Assembly (NCBI GenBank): GCA_007833815.1
Contig: CP033464.1
Span: 234,001-298,000 of the forward strand
DNA: 64,000 bases
DNA from: Brevibacillus laterosporus
GTDB lineage: Bacteria; Bacillota; Bacilli; Brevibacillales; Brevibacillaceae
Reading direction: 5' to 3'
In this document: positions 54,842-62,743 of the stretch, in pieces
How the letters are laid out: each line of letters opens with the position of its first letter
Position numbering within the stretch: position 1 is the first letter of the stretch
Notes under the pieces: generated by a model
What the model was told of the DNA's origin: nothing
Database searches by the model: none
Seen by the model: the letters and a program-made list of their open reading frames with translations, nothing else
Position numbers and translations under genes: made by a program

Positions 54842-55456
54842 CTACTTCATCTGGAAATTTGCGGGATAACTTGCGGCGTTACTTACGGCGTTACTTACGG
54901 CGCTACCGTTACTTACGGCGTTACCTTGCGACGTAATTTGATTTGGTTTCAATTGTATCGCGTTACCGTTACTTACGGCGTTACCTTGCGGCGTAATTTG
55001 ATTTGGTTTCAATTGCATCGCTTGTTCCGAGTGTTGAATTAACACATTTATTTGCTTTTGTTCCCATTGTTTGATTAATTTCTCACTCTGTGAACTAGCA
55101 GGAAAACGGTTTATTTCTGCTTGTCTTTCTGCTAGCGTTTTAATTTTATTAGGATTAGCTTTATTTACATTAAGGTTATTATATTTTTCATAATATGCCA
55201 GTAATTGCTTCTCGGTAACTCCTATTTTTTTAGCTTTCTCAGCAGATGTCTCAACCACTCCATTTGCAGCAATCGTTACTAAACCGTTTGAGTTACCTGG
55301 ATTTAAAGGAGCTTTACTTGCAGAACCATTGATAGGTGTAAATAAGGGAGTAGAACCTAGTTGAGTACCTAGATTTACACTTTGAGATGCAAAAGCAGAG
55401 CTTGCCATAGCACATAAAGCAAAAGCCATTGTAGTTGCCATTAGTTTCTTTTTCAT
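54842..55456 (-). CDS. Secreted repeat protein of the signalling cassette (copy 1)
   Basis: A 204-aa exported protein: signal peptide MKKKLMATTMAFALCAMASS (cut after AFA), a Ser/Asn/Gly-rich stretch, a helical part (KKIGVTEKQLLAYYEKYNNL, SEKLIKQWEQKQINVLIQHS), and a C-terminal tandem repeat of 20 residues (QLKPNQITPQGNAVSNGNAI-type) coded by two 60-bp units at 54901-55020. Paralogue at 60.4 kb. AGGAGGAATTTCTCA precedes the ATG. Confidence 0.7.
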   Translation of the reverse strand: MKKKLMATTMAFALCAMASSAFASQSVNLGTQLGSTPLFTPINGSASKAPLNPGNSNGLVTIAANGVVETSAEKAKKIGVTEKQLLAYYEKYNNLNVNKANPNKIKTLAERQAEINRFPASSQSEKLIKQWEQKQINVLIQHSEQAMQLKPNQITPQGNAVSNGNAIQLKPNQITSQGNAVSNGSAVSNAVSNAASYPANFQMK

Positions 55457-55542
55457 TGAGAAATTCCTCCTAAGTGTTGGTGTTTTTAATGTGAAATTCA
55501 TATGTTCATGTCCTTCGTTGTTTATAATTTATCAGTTCAATC

Positions 55543-55577
55543 TGGAGTTTAAATGTAGTTAACATGGAGTTTAAATG
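55543..55577 (-). promoter_or_regulatory. Direct-repeat operator upstream of secreted repeat protein, copy 1
   Basis: On the minus strand CATTTAAACTCCA occurs twice with a 22-bp period, followed by GATTGAACTGATAAATTATA, where TTATAA/TATAAA is a likely minus-10. The rest of 55457-55784 is AT-rich and holds nothing else I can support. Confidence 0.6.
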
Positions 55578-55784
55578 AAGTTTAGAAACTCTATCGGAAG
55601 CGAGTCGTAAAAAGTCAATTAACTAGAGTGTTTTCCCATTTTATTTAAATAAGAGTATTTTCTACAAATGAAATATGCCAGTTATATCAAGGGTTTTTAA
55701 CATCCTAAAAATTAGATAATTTTAATCGTATTGTTAACAGAGGTTGGATTGTAGATGTGTTCATATATGACTATCTTATTATAA

Positions 55785-56669
55785 TTAACTTATGTCATCA
55801 TAATTAATTTTCAGTTCTCCTAGTCGAAAACTTAGAAATTTAATTTGTTTATCTAATTTCTTTCGATTTTGAAATGTCCCTTGCTTATATACTTTCTTTA
55901 AGTTTGCTTCTCCTAGCATCTCCCTTAATTTTATAAATCCAAATAAGGTTTCTATTTTGCTTATTTGTTGTTTCAACAATTCTATATCAGGTAAATCCTC
56001 AATCAAAATGTCAGGGATAGAAATTTGATTTAATGCATTTGTCGTTATGCATTTAAAAAAATCTTTGGTCAATAAGTCGACTAATCGTCTACTTTTAGTG
56101 TACTTTGATCTGTCATTTTTACTTGGTCTTATTTCTAATCTTATTATTCCCCTAGCTTTTTCTATTACATCTAGAGATTGCTTATCATTAATGCATTGTG
56201 GTTCTTTTTTGTAGAAAATGATTTGACTGCTTTTATTTTTATACTCAATTGTTTCACCATGCCCATAAACTATAGTTTTCTTAAACGGAAGCGATTTTAC
56301 TGATAGTACTCTCATATACTCTTCAACCCTGCTTCCGACTTGGAAATTCCAGCAAACATCTATTCCTCTATCTGCAATTACCCATTCTTCCTTAGGTATG
56401 TCAATTTTCAAAAGAAAATTTAGGTGTTGATTTAATTCTATGTAAAAGCGATCTATATCGGATTCCTTAATGAGTGTTACATTATCACCATATAAAAATT
56501 TAGGAATTGAAACTTGAATAATTATTGTTCCAGTTCCAGCATAATAAACAATGAAAGGAATTCGTTCATCTTTTATCTGGTACATTATGCTTATTTGATT
56601 TGTGATTCTATCTACATATGTTTTATATATGGGAGCGGAATTGTACGAATAAATGATAGCACCAGACAC
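55785..56669 (-). pseudogene. Phage/plasmid replication initiator (gene II/X type), 5'-truncated
   Basis: About 294 codons: SGAIIYSYNSAPIYKTYVDR, IIIQVSIPKFLYGDNV, EEWVIADRGIDVCWNFQVG, VYGHGETIEYKNKSSQIIFY and ARGIIRLEIRPSK follow the order of rolling-circle Rep proteins of the filamentous-phage gene II/X group. The beginning is missing: no ribosome binding site precedes the GTG at 56669, and homology continues ~15 codons further upstream to a stop. It is a relic of a plasmid or phage. Confidence 0.65.
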
Positions 56670-56747
56670 AAGATTGTAACGATCTTTGATGATTATATTG
56701 CTCTTTGGATATCATTAAAAAATACCCATGAATCCTCTATATTTCAA

Positions 56748-56893
56748 GAATCATGGGCATTCTTATTAGTAACTAGTCCTCTATTAATGAAAAGGCTACA
56801 CTTTGTTGATTAATATTACAACTAACACACAGGGCTTATTTAACACAATAAAAACGCCCGAATTTAGATAATTCGGACGTTAGGTTACATAAT
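56748..56893. repeat. ~150-bp dispersed repeat, copy 2, with a terminator
   Basis: Counterpart of 42707-42855 with the same GAATCATGGGCATTC start, the CTAACACACAGGGCTTATTT middle and the AACGCCCGAA...TTCGGACGTT hairpin, downstream of a minus-strand secreted-protein gene. Confidence 0.75.
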
Positions 56894-56917
56894 AACTTAT
56901 TCGGACTCAAACCTAGG

Positions 56918-57657
56918 TTAACCTTGAATCCAATCTGTAACAGCTAGACTTGATCTTTTAGGAACCATGAATGTTCCGCTTCCAACATATCTTGAACTAA
57001 AAATAGAGTCCTCGTAAAGCTTGAAGAAAGTAGCTTTATATACTGGGCATCCTACAACAATCCAAGTCTTTTTAGCAGGAATTGATTCATTTTGAACATT
57101 TACTGTTGTTGAAACACCTACAGTACTTCCTACCGAATAACCGAACTCTGCAGATACTATATCATTAAAGCTTGCTCCAAATGCTGCATTAAGTTCAACA
57201 CTTACATCTTCATTTGCTGATAAAGCGATTTCTGCCTTGCAAGAACCTGACTTTTTGTTACAAAAATATTTACCCCGAGCAATTTCATCTGATCCATCTA
57301 CATTTTTGGCTTTCTCTTTTTCAAAACGATATTTCCTAAGGTCTAATGCTGCTTTATTTTTGTTTTCATTCTCTTGTTTTTGTTCCATTTCCGAAGGCGT
57401 ATCGATTACTCTTATTGATCGTAACTTAGCTGTTTCAGAAGGTTTTTCCAAACCGTATTTTTTTACTAATTCTTCTTGGTTTTCAGGAGTTGCATAGATA
57501 ACCTCATTAGTCTGAACTGGCTGCTTATTTAGATAGACAACATCGTCATTTGGCGTTTCATGTTTTTTCGCACTTACACCTGATAACCCTAACCCGAAAA
57601 TACTGTTACAGATAATACTAAAAGTGTTGCCAATGAAGCAAAAGCCTTTCTTTTCAT
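56918..57657 (-). pseudogene. Secreted effector-like protein with a frameshift in its signal peptide
   Basis: GGGGGAGAAATTT precedes an ATG at 57657 that opens MKRKAFASLATLLVLSVTVF and then stops. One base over, LGLSGVSAKKHETP continues into a ~220-aa mature protein. A base lost from a T-run explains it. The mature part has an N-terminal helical half, a Cys pair (FCNKKSGSC) and a beta-rich half (VELNAAFGASFNDIVSAEFG, VGVSTTVNVQNESIPAKKTW). The IPAKKTW segment and Ser/Thr-rich strands recall pore-forming proteins, but I do not recognise a family. Confidence 0.6.
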
Positions 57658-57728
57658 AAATTTCTCCCCCAACAGATACTAATATAAAAATATTAGCATA
57701 TTTTTTCGATTTTGGAAATTGATTCATT

Positions 57729-57890
57729 TTATGGGTTTTTTAGGTTTCCTTTCTTTTTTGTTTCCAAAACAACGTTTCTGGCTCTGGCTTTCAGTTCCAG
57801 ACGGCGTGCAAACCATTGGCGTCTTAGTTTTTGTTTTCTGATTCTTCTTGCATGCTCACTGTCTCGATCGGAGTCACCCCATACCAACAT
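57729..57890 (-). CDS. Small basic protein of the 'RILRRQEL' type (copy 3)
   Basis: A 53-aa protein, MLVWGDSDRDSEHARRIRKQ then KLRRQWFARRLELKARAR, with GGGAG 8 nt before the ATG. It lies between the conserved leader block and the secreted effector gene. About one third of its residues are Arg or Lys. Confidence 0.6.
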   Translation of the reverse strand: MLVWGDSDRDSEHARRIRKQKLRRQWFARRLELKARARNVVLETKKKGNLKNP

Positions 57891-57917
57891 AATGAAGTCT
57901 CCCTAGCGTCTTTAAGT

Positions 57918-57979
57918 AATAGCTGAAACACGGCTATTTATATCCCAAAGGGTTCAAAAGGTTTCCGTACAGCGTATTC
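57918..57979 (-). promoter_or_regulatory. Conserved promoter/leader block, copy 3
   Basis: On the minus strand CTGTACGGAAACC, ~20 bp, GGGATATAAATAGCCGTGTT, then TCAGCTATT. The AATAGC/GCTATT pair forms a small hairpin just after the likely minus-10. Confidence 0.6.
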
Positions 57980-57994
57980 TCATCGACAACTAGT

Positions 57995-58219
57995 TTAGTG
58001 TTTTGTAAGCTTTTGAAAGGCAACAATGTACTCATCTAGTTGTTGGCTCATCTGCAATACTTCTGGATGTAAAAATGATCCTTTCTTGAAAAACCGATGC
58101 TCTAACTCTTTACGGAGGACTTCAATAAGCTTCTGTAAATCGTTTGCTAATTGAAAAATTTCTGTTTTCTTATCCTGTAAATGAGTGGTAGAATATCCTT
58201 GAGTAACTTTTTTTGTTGC
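57995..58219 (-). CDS. Spo0E-like sporulation regulatory protein, start unclear
   Basis: The frame ending at 57995 reads LQKLIEVLRKELEHRFFKKG then SFLHPEVLQMSQQLDEYIVA, a clear Spo0E-type protein with the SQQLDEYI signature. The frame is open back to 58219, but no ATG, GTG or TTG lies before the conserved part. Either a rare start codon is used, as suggested for the paralogue at 49.3 kb, or the start has been lost. Confidence 0.6.
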   Translation of the reverse strand, partial: ATKKVTQGYSTTHLQDKKTEIFQLANDLQKLIEVLRKELEHRFFKKGSFLHPEVLQMSQQLDEYIVAFQKLTKH

Positions 58220-58228
58220 TCAAGGTGG

Positions 58229-58265
58229 GGGCGTTCCTGTTAGTTTAGCGACCGTAGGAACGCCC
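58229..58265 (-). promoter_or_regulatory. Conserved leader hairpin upstream of Spo0E-like gene, copy 2
   Basis: GGGCGTTCCT / AGGAACGCCC with the same TTAGTTTAGCGACCG loop as at 49414-49448. A second stem (CCTTGAG/CTCAAGG on the minus strand, 58193-58224) follows it. Confidence 0.7.
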
Positions 58266-58419
58266 ATTTGTATTATCAAAAGACATACACTAATTACAAA
58301 CACCTCCTTTCTTCCTCTTATGTATTATTTTACCATGCGTTACGATTTTTCATATGGAATCAAAAAATTGAAACGTTTTTCAAATTACAACAAAATATTA
58401 CAAAATTCCCATAAAAAAA

Positions 58420-58441
58420 GAACGCTAAATTAATAGCGTTC
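58420..58441 (-). terminator. Terminator after the DPGY pro-peptide
   Basis: GAACGCTA / TAGCGTTC with T7 on the minus strand. The same terminator in the other cassette was split by IS1182 at its loop. Confidence 0.88.
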
Positions 58442-58457
58442 ATAAAAATTATAAGTG

Positions 58458-58583
58458 TCAATAGCCTGGATCATACACGTACTGTATTATCTTAGCTTCT
58501 GCAACATGAGAAAAAGAATCAATAGAACCTATGGAAATTACCATTGCTAAAGTCATGAAAATCGTTAGAATTGCCTTTTTCAT
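58458..58583 (-). CDS. Exported signalling pro-peptide ending QYVYDPGY (copy 2)
   Basis: A 41-aa peptide with AGGAGGGATTGAA before its ATG, a signal peptide (AILTIFMTLAMVISIGS), the cut-like region HVAEA and the C-terminus QYVYDPGY. It follows the intact regulator by 16 bp and ends in a strong terminator. Together with SYFVDPGH in the sister cassette it defines a Y-x-x-D-P-G-aromatic/His mature peptide. Confidence 0.75.
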   Translation of the reverse strand: MKKAILTIFMTLAMVISIGSIDSFSHVAEAKIIQYVYDPGY

Positions 58584-58599
58584 TTCAATCCCTCCTATT

Positions 58600-59886
58600 C
58601 TAACTAATTATCTTATTCTGTGTAATTCCATTATATACCTCTTGGAGCTTCTGCACCATTTGTAAATCTACAGATTTTTTTTCGCTGAAGTGATAGGAGA
58701 GAATACTCTTCATACATTCATTAATTTCTTGATAAGCATTTATTTTTCCATATACTGACATACCAGTAAGGTAACTTTCTAATCCTTCTTGGAAAGATTC
58801 AACTAATATTTGATAGGCTCCTTTATATTGATAGTACAATCCCATTGAATAATACTTATACGGTGTTATCGCTTCCATAATCAAAAAATTATCTTCTTGA
58901 GAAATTAACTCTGCAATGGAATCGAACTTTTCAATTTGCAAATACAATTCAAATAATTCATTAACTGCATGAATTTTTGAACCCTTACTGGTGTTTTGTA
59001 AGCACTCAAGTAACAATGGGATGGCTGTTTCGTATTCCTTTTTCTTTGCCTTTACTGTTGCACTAGTCAATGTAGCTGATTCATGGACAAACTGGAAATC
59101 AAATGTTTTATAAACAGTCAGATGACCCTCAAGTTCATCATACAAGCCTAGAAAATAAAGCGAATTAATCATCGCTAAATACGCTCTAGCTTTAAGTTCG
59201 GAATCCTTTTCTTCTAATGGAATTCCAGCTTCGCATAGTTCAATACATTTTTGGTATTTCTTAATGGCAAATGCTTGAAGTGCCATACTGAAATATAAAA
59301 TTACCCTTTCGTCCTCAGACAAAAAATCTACATAGTGAATAGTTTCTTCGCCAATTTTAAATGATTCCTCCATAGTTTTGAAATCTTGTCTTTCAATTAA
59401 GTACTTTTGTAGGGATGATTTAGCTATGTACATGGGGATTCCACGCACTCTCGCATAATTAACAATAACATTATAAAGAGCCACCCTCACTTCATTGTTT
59501 TCAATGGTGGCGGTAAGGCTATACAAATCCTCCAACAATGTGTACGTATCTTTCTTTGGATTTCCAAGGAATTTTACAGCTACTTTTGTGAGTAATGAAA
59601 TATTTGCAATTTCAATGGCTTCTGCTAAAAATGCCTCTAAGATATCTGTTCGTAGTTCCACATCAATGTAACGATCAATAATTTCTTCGTAAGGTATTTT
59701 TATAGGGTCTGCTAATAATTTGAGATTTTTTAGCTCTGGACGCTTTGTCTCACCAGATTCTATTTTTGAAATGATTCCTTTGCTAACCCCCGATCTTCTT
59801 GATAATTCTGATAAACTGATTCCAAATTCTTCTCTTTTTTCTTTTATCAGTTCCCCCAATGTTGTGAAAGTTAGACTGTCTGCCAT
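58600..59886 (-). CDS. Xre + TPR (RRNPP-type) peptide-responsive regulator, intact
   Basis: A 428-aa regulator: HTH ISLSELSRRSGVSKGIISKI (residues ~23-42), a helical linker, then TPR-like repeats (YFSMALQAFAIKKYQKCIEL, LKARAYLAMINSLYFLG, AVNELFELYLQIEKFDSIAE, KYYSMGLYYQYKGAYQILVE). This is the PlcR/NprR/Rgg layout in which the repeats bind a re-imported peptide and release or activate DNA binding. The pro-peptide gene follows directly. AAGGAAGGGG precedes the ATG. Confidence 0.82.
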   Translation of the reverse strand: MADSLTFTTLGELIKEKREEFGISLSELSRRSGVSKGIISKIESGETKRPELKNLKLLADPIKIPYEEIIDRYIDVELRTDILEAFLAEAIEIANISLLTKVAVKFLGNPKKDTYTLLEDLYSLTATIENNEVRVALYNVIVNYARVRGIPMYIAKSSLQKYLIERQDFKTMEESFKIGEETIHYVDFLSEDERVILYFSMALQAFAIKKYQKCIELCEAGIPLEEKDSELKARAYLAMINSLYFLGLYDELEGHLTVYKTFDFQFVHESATLTSATVKAKKKEYETAIPLLLECLQNTSKGSKIHAVNELFELYLQIEKFDSIAELISQEDNFLIMEAITPYKYYSMGLYYQYKGAYQILVESFQEGLESYLTGMSVYGKINAYQEINECMKSILSYHFSEKKSVDLQMVQKLQEVYNGITQNKIIS

Positions 59887-60377
59887 ACTAATCCCCTTCC
59901 TTTATTTGTTAATAACAGCGTTGATCCTTTATTATTTTTAACTTAATTCTAACTTTATTGTATATTTTTGTAAATAACAATAAAAAATAATAGATTGATC
60001 TATTTTTTATTATCAGAGCATTTTTGAAGGAAAATTTTGAAAGCCGTGAAGACAATGTGCTAGGTCATAAACATTCAAACCATAGCTTTAAACGGGCATA
60101 AATCCCCCCCTAGATATCTTAGAAGAAGCATCTGATAAAATAAAATATATGTTTTATCAAAAGATATCAGGGGAGAGGAATATGAACGTTATGATAGCAT
60201 CTATTAGTCGTATCGTAAAATCTTCTTCTAGGGTGAGGCGCTGGAAGTATTCAGCCCCATATTGGAACATGCACATGCTGAATGGATGTAAACTATCCCC
60301 CTTCCAAGAGCCTCTCTTAGTCATAAAAAAAAGCCATCCTTTCAGGACAGCTTATCTCATAACAATTCTAAATTACT
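59887..60377. repeat. Regulator upstream block, copy 2, with 'WNMHMLNGC' element
   Basis: Matches 54415-54780. The plus-strand element has an ATG at 60182 after GGGAGAGGAAT and reads MNVMIASISRIVKSSSRVRR, then WKYSAPYWNMHMLNGCKL. The terminator AGCTGTCC/GGATGGCT with T8 (minus strand, 60320-60352) ends the secreted repeat protein transcript. Confidence 0.6.
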
Positions 60378-60872
60378 CTACTTTTTCTCTATCGCTTGCA
60401 TCACTTGCATTTCAAATTGTTTCGATTGTTGAATTAACTCCATCAGTCTCTTTTGTTCCCATTGTTGAATTAATTTTTCACTAGGCGAACTAACGGGCAA
60501 ACTCTTTAGTTCTGCTTGTTTTTCTACTAGTGTTTTAATTTGATTAGGTTTATTTACATTAAGTTGATGATATTTTGCATAATATGCCAGTAATTCTTTC
60601 TCGGTAACTCCTATTTGTTTAGCTGTCTCAGCAGTAGATGTTTTAGACACAGTTACAGTTGCACCAAAGTTAGCTACATTTGAGTTACCTACATTTGAAG
60701 TAACTCCATTTGAGGGAACTGCATTTAAAGGAACTCCATTTGAGACACTTACATTTGAGGGAGTACCTACATTTGTTTTGATTTGACCAGTTACACCTTG
60801 AGATGCAAAAGCAGAGCTTGCCATAGCGCATAGAGCAAAAACCATTGTAGTTGCCATTAGTTTCTTTTTCAT
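60378..60872 (-). CDS. Secreted repeat protein of the signalling cassette (copy 2)
   Basis: A 164-aa exported protein with the same signal peptide as copy 1 (MKKKLMATTMVFALCAMASS), an Asn/Ser/Val-rich stretch coded by short degenerate repeats (PSNVSVSNG, PSNGVTSNVGNSNV) and the same helical part (AKQIGVTEKELLAYYAKYHQ, SEKLIQQWEQKRLMELIQQS). It lacks the 20-residue C-terminal repeats of copy 1. Confidence 0.7.
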   Translation of the reverse strand: MKKKLMATTMVFALCAMASSAFASQGVTGQIKTNVGTPSNVSVSNGVPLNAVPSNGVTSNVGNSNVANFGATVTVSKTSTAETAKQIGVTEKELLAYYAKYHQLNVNKPNQIKTLVEKQAELKSLPVSSPSEKLIQQWEQKRLMELIQQSKQFEMQVMQAIEKK

Positions 60873-60969
60873 TGAGAAATTCCTCCTAAATGTTTGGTGT
60901 TTTTGAAGGTATATAAAGTGAATTTCATATGTTCATATCCTTCGTTGTTTATAATGTATCAGTTCATTC

Positions 60970-61004
60970 TGGAGTTTATCTGTATTTAAAATGGAGTCTA
61001 GATG
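60970..61004 (-). promoter_or_regulatory. Direct-repeat operator upstream of secreted repeat protein, copy 2
   Basis: CATCTAGACTCCA and CAGATAAACTCCA with a 22-bp period on the minus strand, followed by GAATGAACTGATACATTATA. Same spacing and promoter distance as at 55543-55577. Confidence 0.6.
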
Positions 61005-61261
61005 AACTTAATAGTTAGAAATAAAAACGAAGCAAAGAGCTATTCAATGAGAAGAAGAGGGATGAAGACATTATGATGGCATCTATTAGTCGTCTCGTGA
61101 ATTTTTCATCTAGGGTGGCGCTATGGAAGAAACAGAAAAAGCCATCCATGTAGGATATCCATCTAGAATTGCACTTGTCATATGTATTTCCTCCCGAATT
61201 GCTCAGAGGTAGTTTTTTCAAGTTTCTCAGCATTTATACCTTTTTGAACGTATCCTACCTG
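61005..61261. other. Right edge of the island: repeat and recombinase debris
   Basis: 61055-61165 is a partial third copy of the 'RIVNSSSRV' element and its terminator half (GCATCTATTAGTCGTCTCGT, AAAAAGCCATCCATGTAGGA). 61205-61258 repeats ~45 bp of the serine recombinase fragment at 42.6 kb (CAAGTTTCTCAGCATTTAT). Confidence 0.5.
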
Positions 61262-62560
61262 TTATTTCTCAGTATGTTTTCTTGGCTTAGGATTTATTGA
61301 CTCTAATAAATTACGTACAGAGACCACTTTATGCTGCTTGATATACACACGAGGTATTCGATAATTTAGCATGCATGCGACTTCATAGTTAATCGTTCCT
61401 ATTTGTTCGGCTACTTCTTCTAGTGTTATTTCTTCATTGCCAGAACGACCGTAAATGACAACCTCATCTCCTACTTTTGCCTTTATTTTATCCACACTTA
61501 CCATACATTGGTCCATCGTTACCCGACCTACTACGCTAAATCGTTGCCCTTGTAATAGGACGCTTCCTTTATTCGAAAGTAAACGTGAGAACCCGTCACC
61601 ATAACCAATCGGCAAAGTAATAATTTGTTCCCCTGGTGAAGCACTATAGGTAACTCCATAGCCTATGCCAAACGACTTTTGCATAAACTTAACATTTGAA
61701 ACACGGGTTTTTACTTGAAGAGCAGGTTTCAGATTAAGTATATTCAATGATTTTAGATAGACAGATGGGTACAATCCATACATTCCAATTCCCAATCGAA
61801 TAAAATGAAATCCCCACTCGGGATGAGTCATTGTAGCCGCAGTATTGCAACAGTGAATAGCAGGTAGCTTATGCCCTTTTTCACGCAAAAATTCCAAATA
61901 GGATTGAAACCGTTCAAATTGATGATTCAAGTAGGTAATATCCTGTGAATCAGCCGTTGCAAAGTGAGTGTAAACGCCATCCCATTGGAAAACATCGCTT
62001 TTATAAATCCCTTTGACGACAGAAAGAAGTACTTTTTTTGTCCTTACTCCAAGCCTTCCCATGCCGGTGTCAATGTTGATATGAACAGACAAACGTTTAC
62101 GTCCCTGAATGGATTCTTCTTTCTTATCTTGATCAGGTTGGTTTCCATGCTTGTCTTCCGGTTTGTCTCCATGCTTGTTGACCTTCTTCTTTCCCTGCTT
62201 CTTGTTTACTATTTTTTCAGCCTTTTTTATCCAATTCGTTTGAAACACAGTGCACGAAATGTTCCATTCGTATGCTTTTTGCACTGCTCTTATAGGTGTA
62301 TAGCCTAAGATCAGAATGGGACAAGTGATACCTGCCTTTCTAAGAACAATTCCTTCGTCTAAAAACGCAACCGCTAGAGAGGTAGCACCCGCTGCAAGGG
62401 CTTCCCTTGCTACTTCTATGGAACCATGACCATAACCATCCGCTTTCACCACTGCCATGATTTGAGTTTTCTCAGGAATATGCTTACGGAAAGTATGTAT
62501 GTTACTCCGAATGTCATCCAAATTTACTTCCACCCACGTGTCACGATCGTATTTTTCCAT
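61262..62560 (-). CDS. alr: Alanine racemase with a charged low-complexity insert
   Basis: A 432-aa alanine racemase: PLP Lys in VVKADGYGHG, VHINIDTGMGRLGVR, the catalytic Tyr in GYGVTYSASPGE and the GRVTMDQCMV segment. It makes D-alanine for peptidoglycan (in spore formers also a germination modulator). Compared with the usual 370-390 residues it has about 40 extra residues between the IKKAEKIV helix and LSVHINIDTG, rich in Lys, Gly, Asp and His. The ATG at 62560 has GAGGTG upstream; the open frame further up is not supported. Confidence 0.9.
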   Translation of the reverse strand: MEKYDRDTWVEVNLDDIRSNIHTFRKHIPEKTQIMAVVKADGYGHGSIEVAREALAAGATSLAVAFLDEGIVLRKAGITCPILILGYTPIRAVQKAYEWNISCTVFQTNWIKKAEKIVNKKQGKKKVNKHGDKPEDKHGNQPDQDKKEESIQGRKRLSVHINIDTGMGRLGVRTKKVLLSVVKGIYKSDVFQWDGVYTHFATADSQDITYLNHQFERFQSYLEFLREKGHKLPAIHCCNTAATMTHPEWGFHFIRLGIGMYGLYPSVYLKSLNILNLKPALQVKTRVSNVKFMQKSFGIGYGVTYSASPGEQIITLPIGYGDGFSRLLSNKGSVLLQGQRFSVVGRVTMDQCMVSVDKIKAKVGDEVVIYGRSGNEEITLEEVAEQIGTINYEVACMLNYRIPRVYIKQHKVVSVRNLLESINPKPRKHTEK

Positions 62561-62696
62561 CAAAAACACCTCATATACATTTTCCGAAAAGTATATGAGG
62601 CTCCATTTCACAATATCCATGGTGTTAGATTTAAATAATGTGATTTTTTTCACGAAATTTTTAGAGAAGTATAAGTGGATAAGTATCAGAGCACAG

Positions 62697-62729
62697 AAAA
62701 AACCATGACCTCTACGATCATGGTTTTTT
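62697..62729 (-). terminator. Bidirectional terminator between DUF2797 gene and alr
   Basis: A 12-bp perfect stem AAAAAACCATGA / TCATGGTTTTTT with runs on both strands. Confidence 0.85.
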
Positions 62730-62743
62730 ACCTTTAACAAAGC

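Noticed and set aside
54901..55020. Two adjacent 60-bp near-identical units resembling a short repeat array
   Set aside because: They are in frame and code a 20-residue protein repeat; there are no spacers, so this is not a CRISPR array. No CRISPR array was seen in the window.
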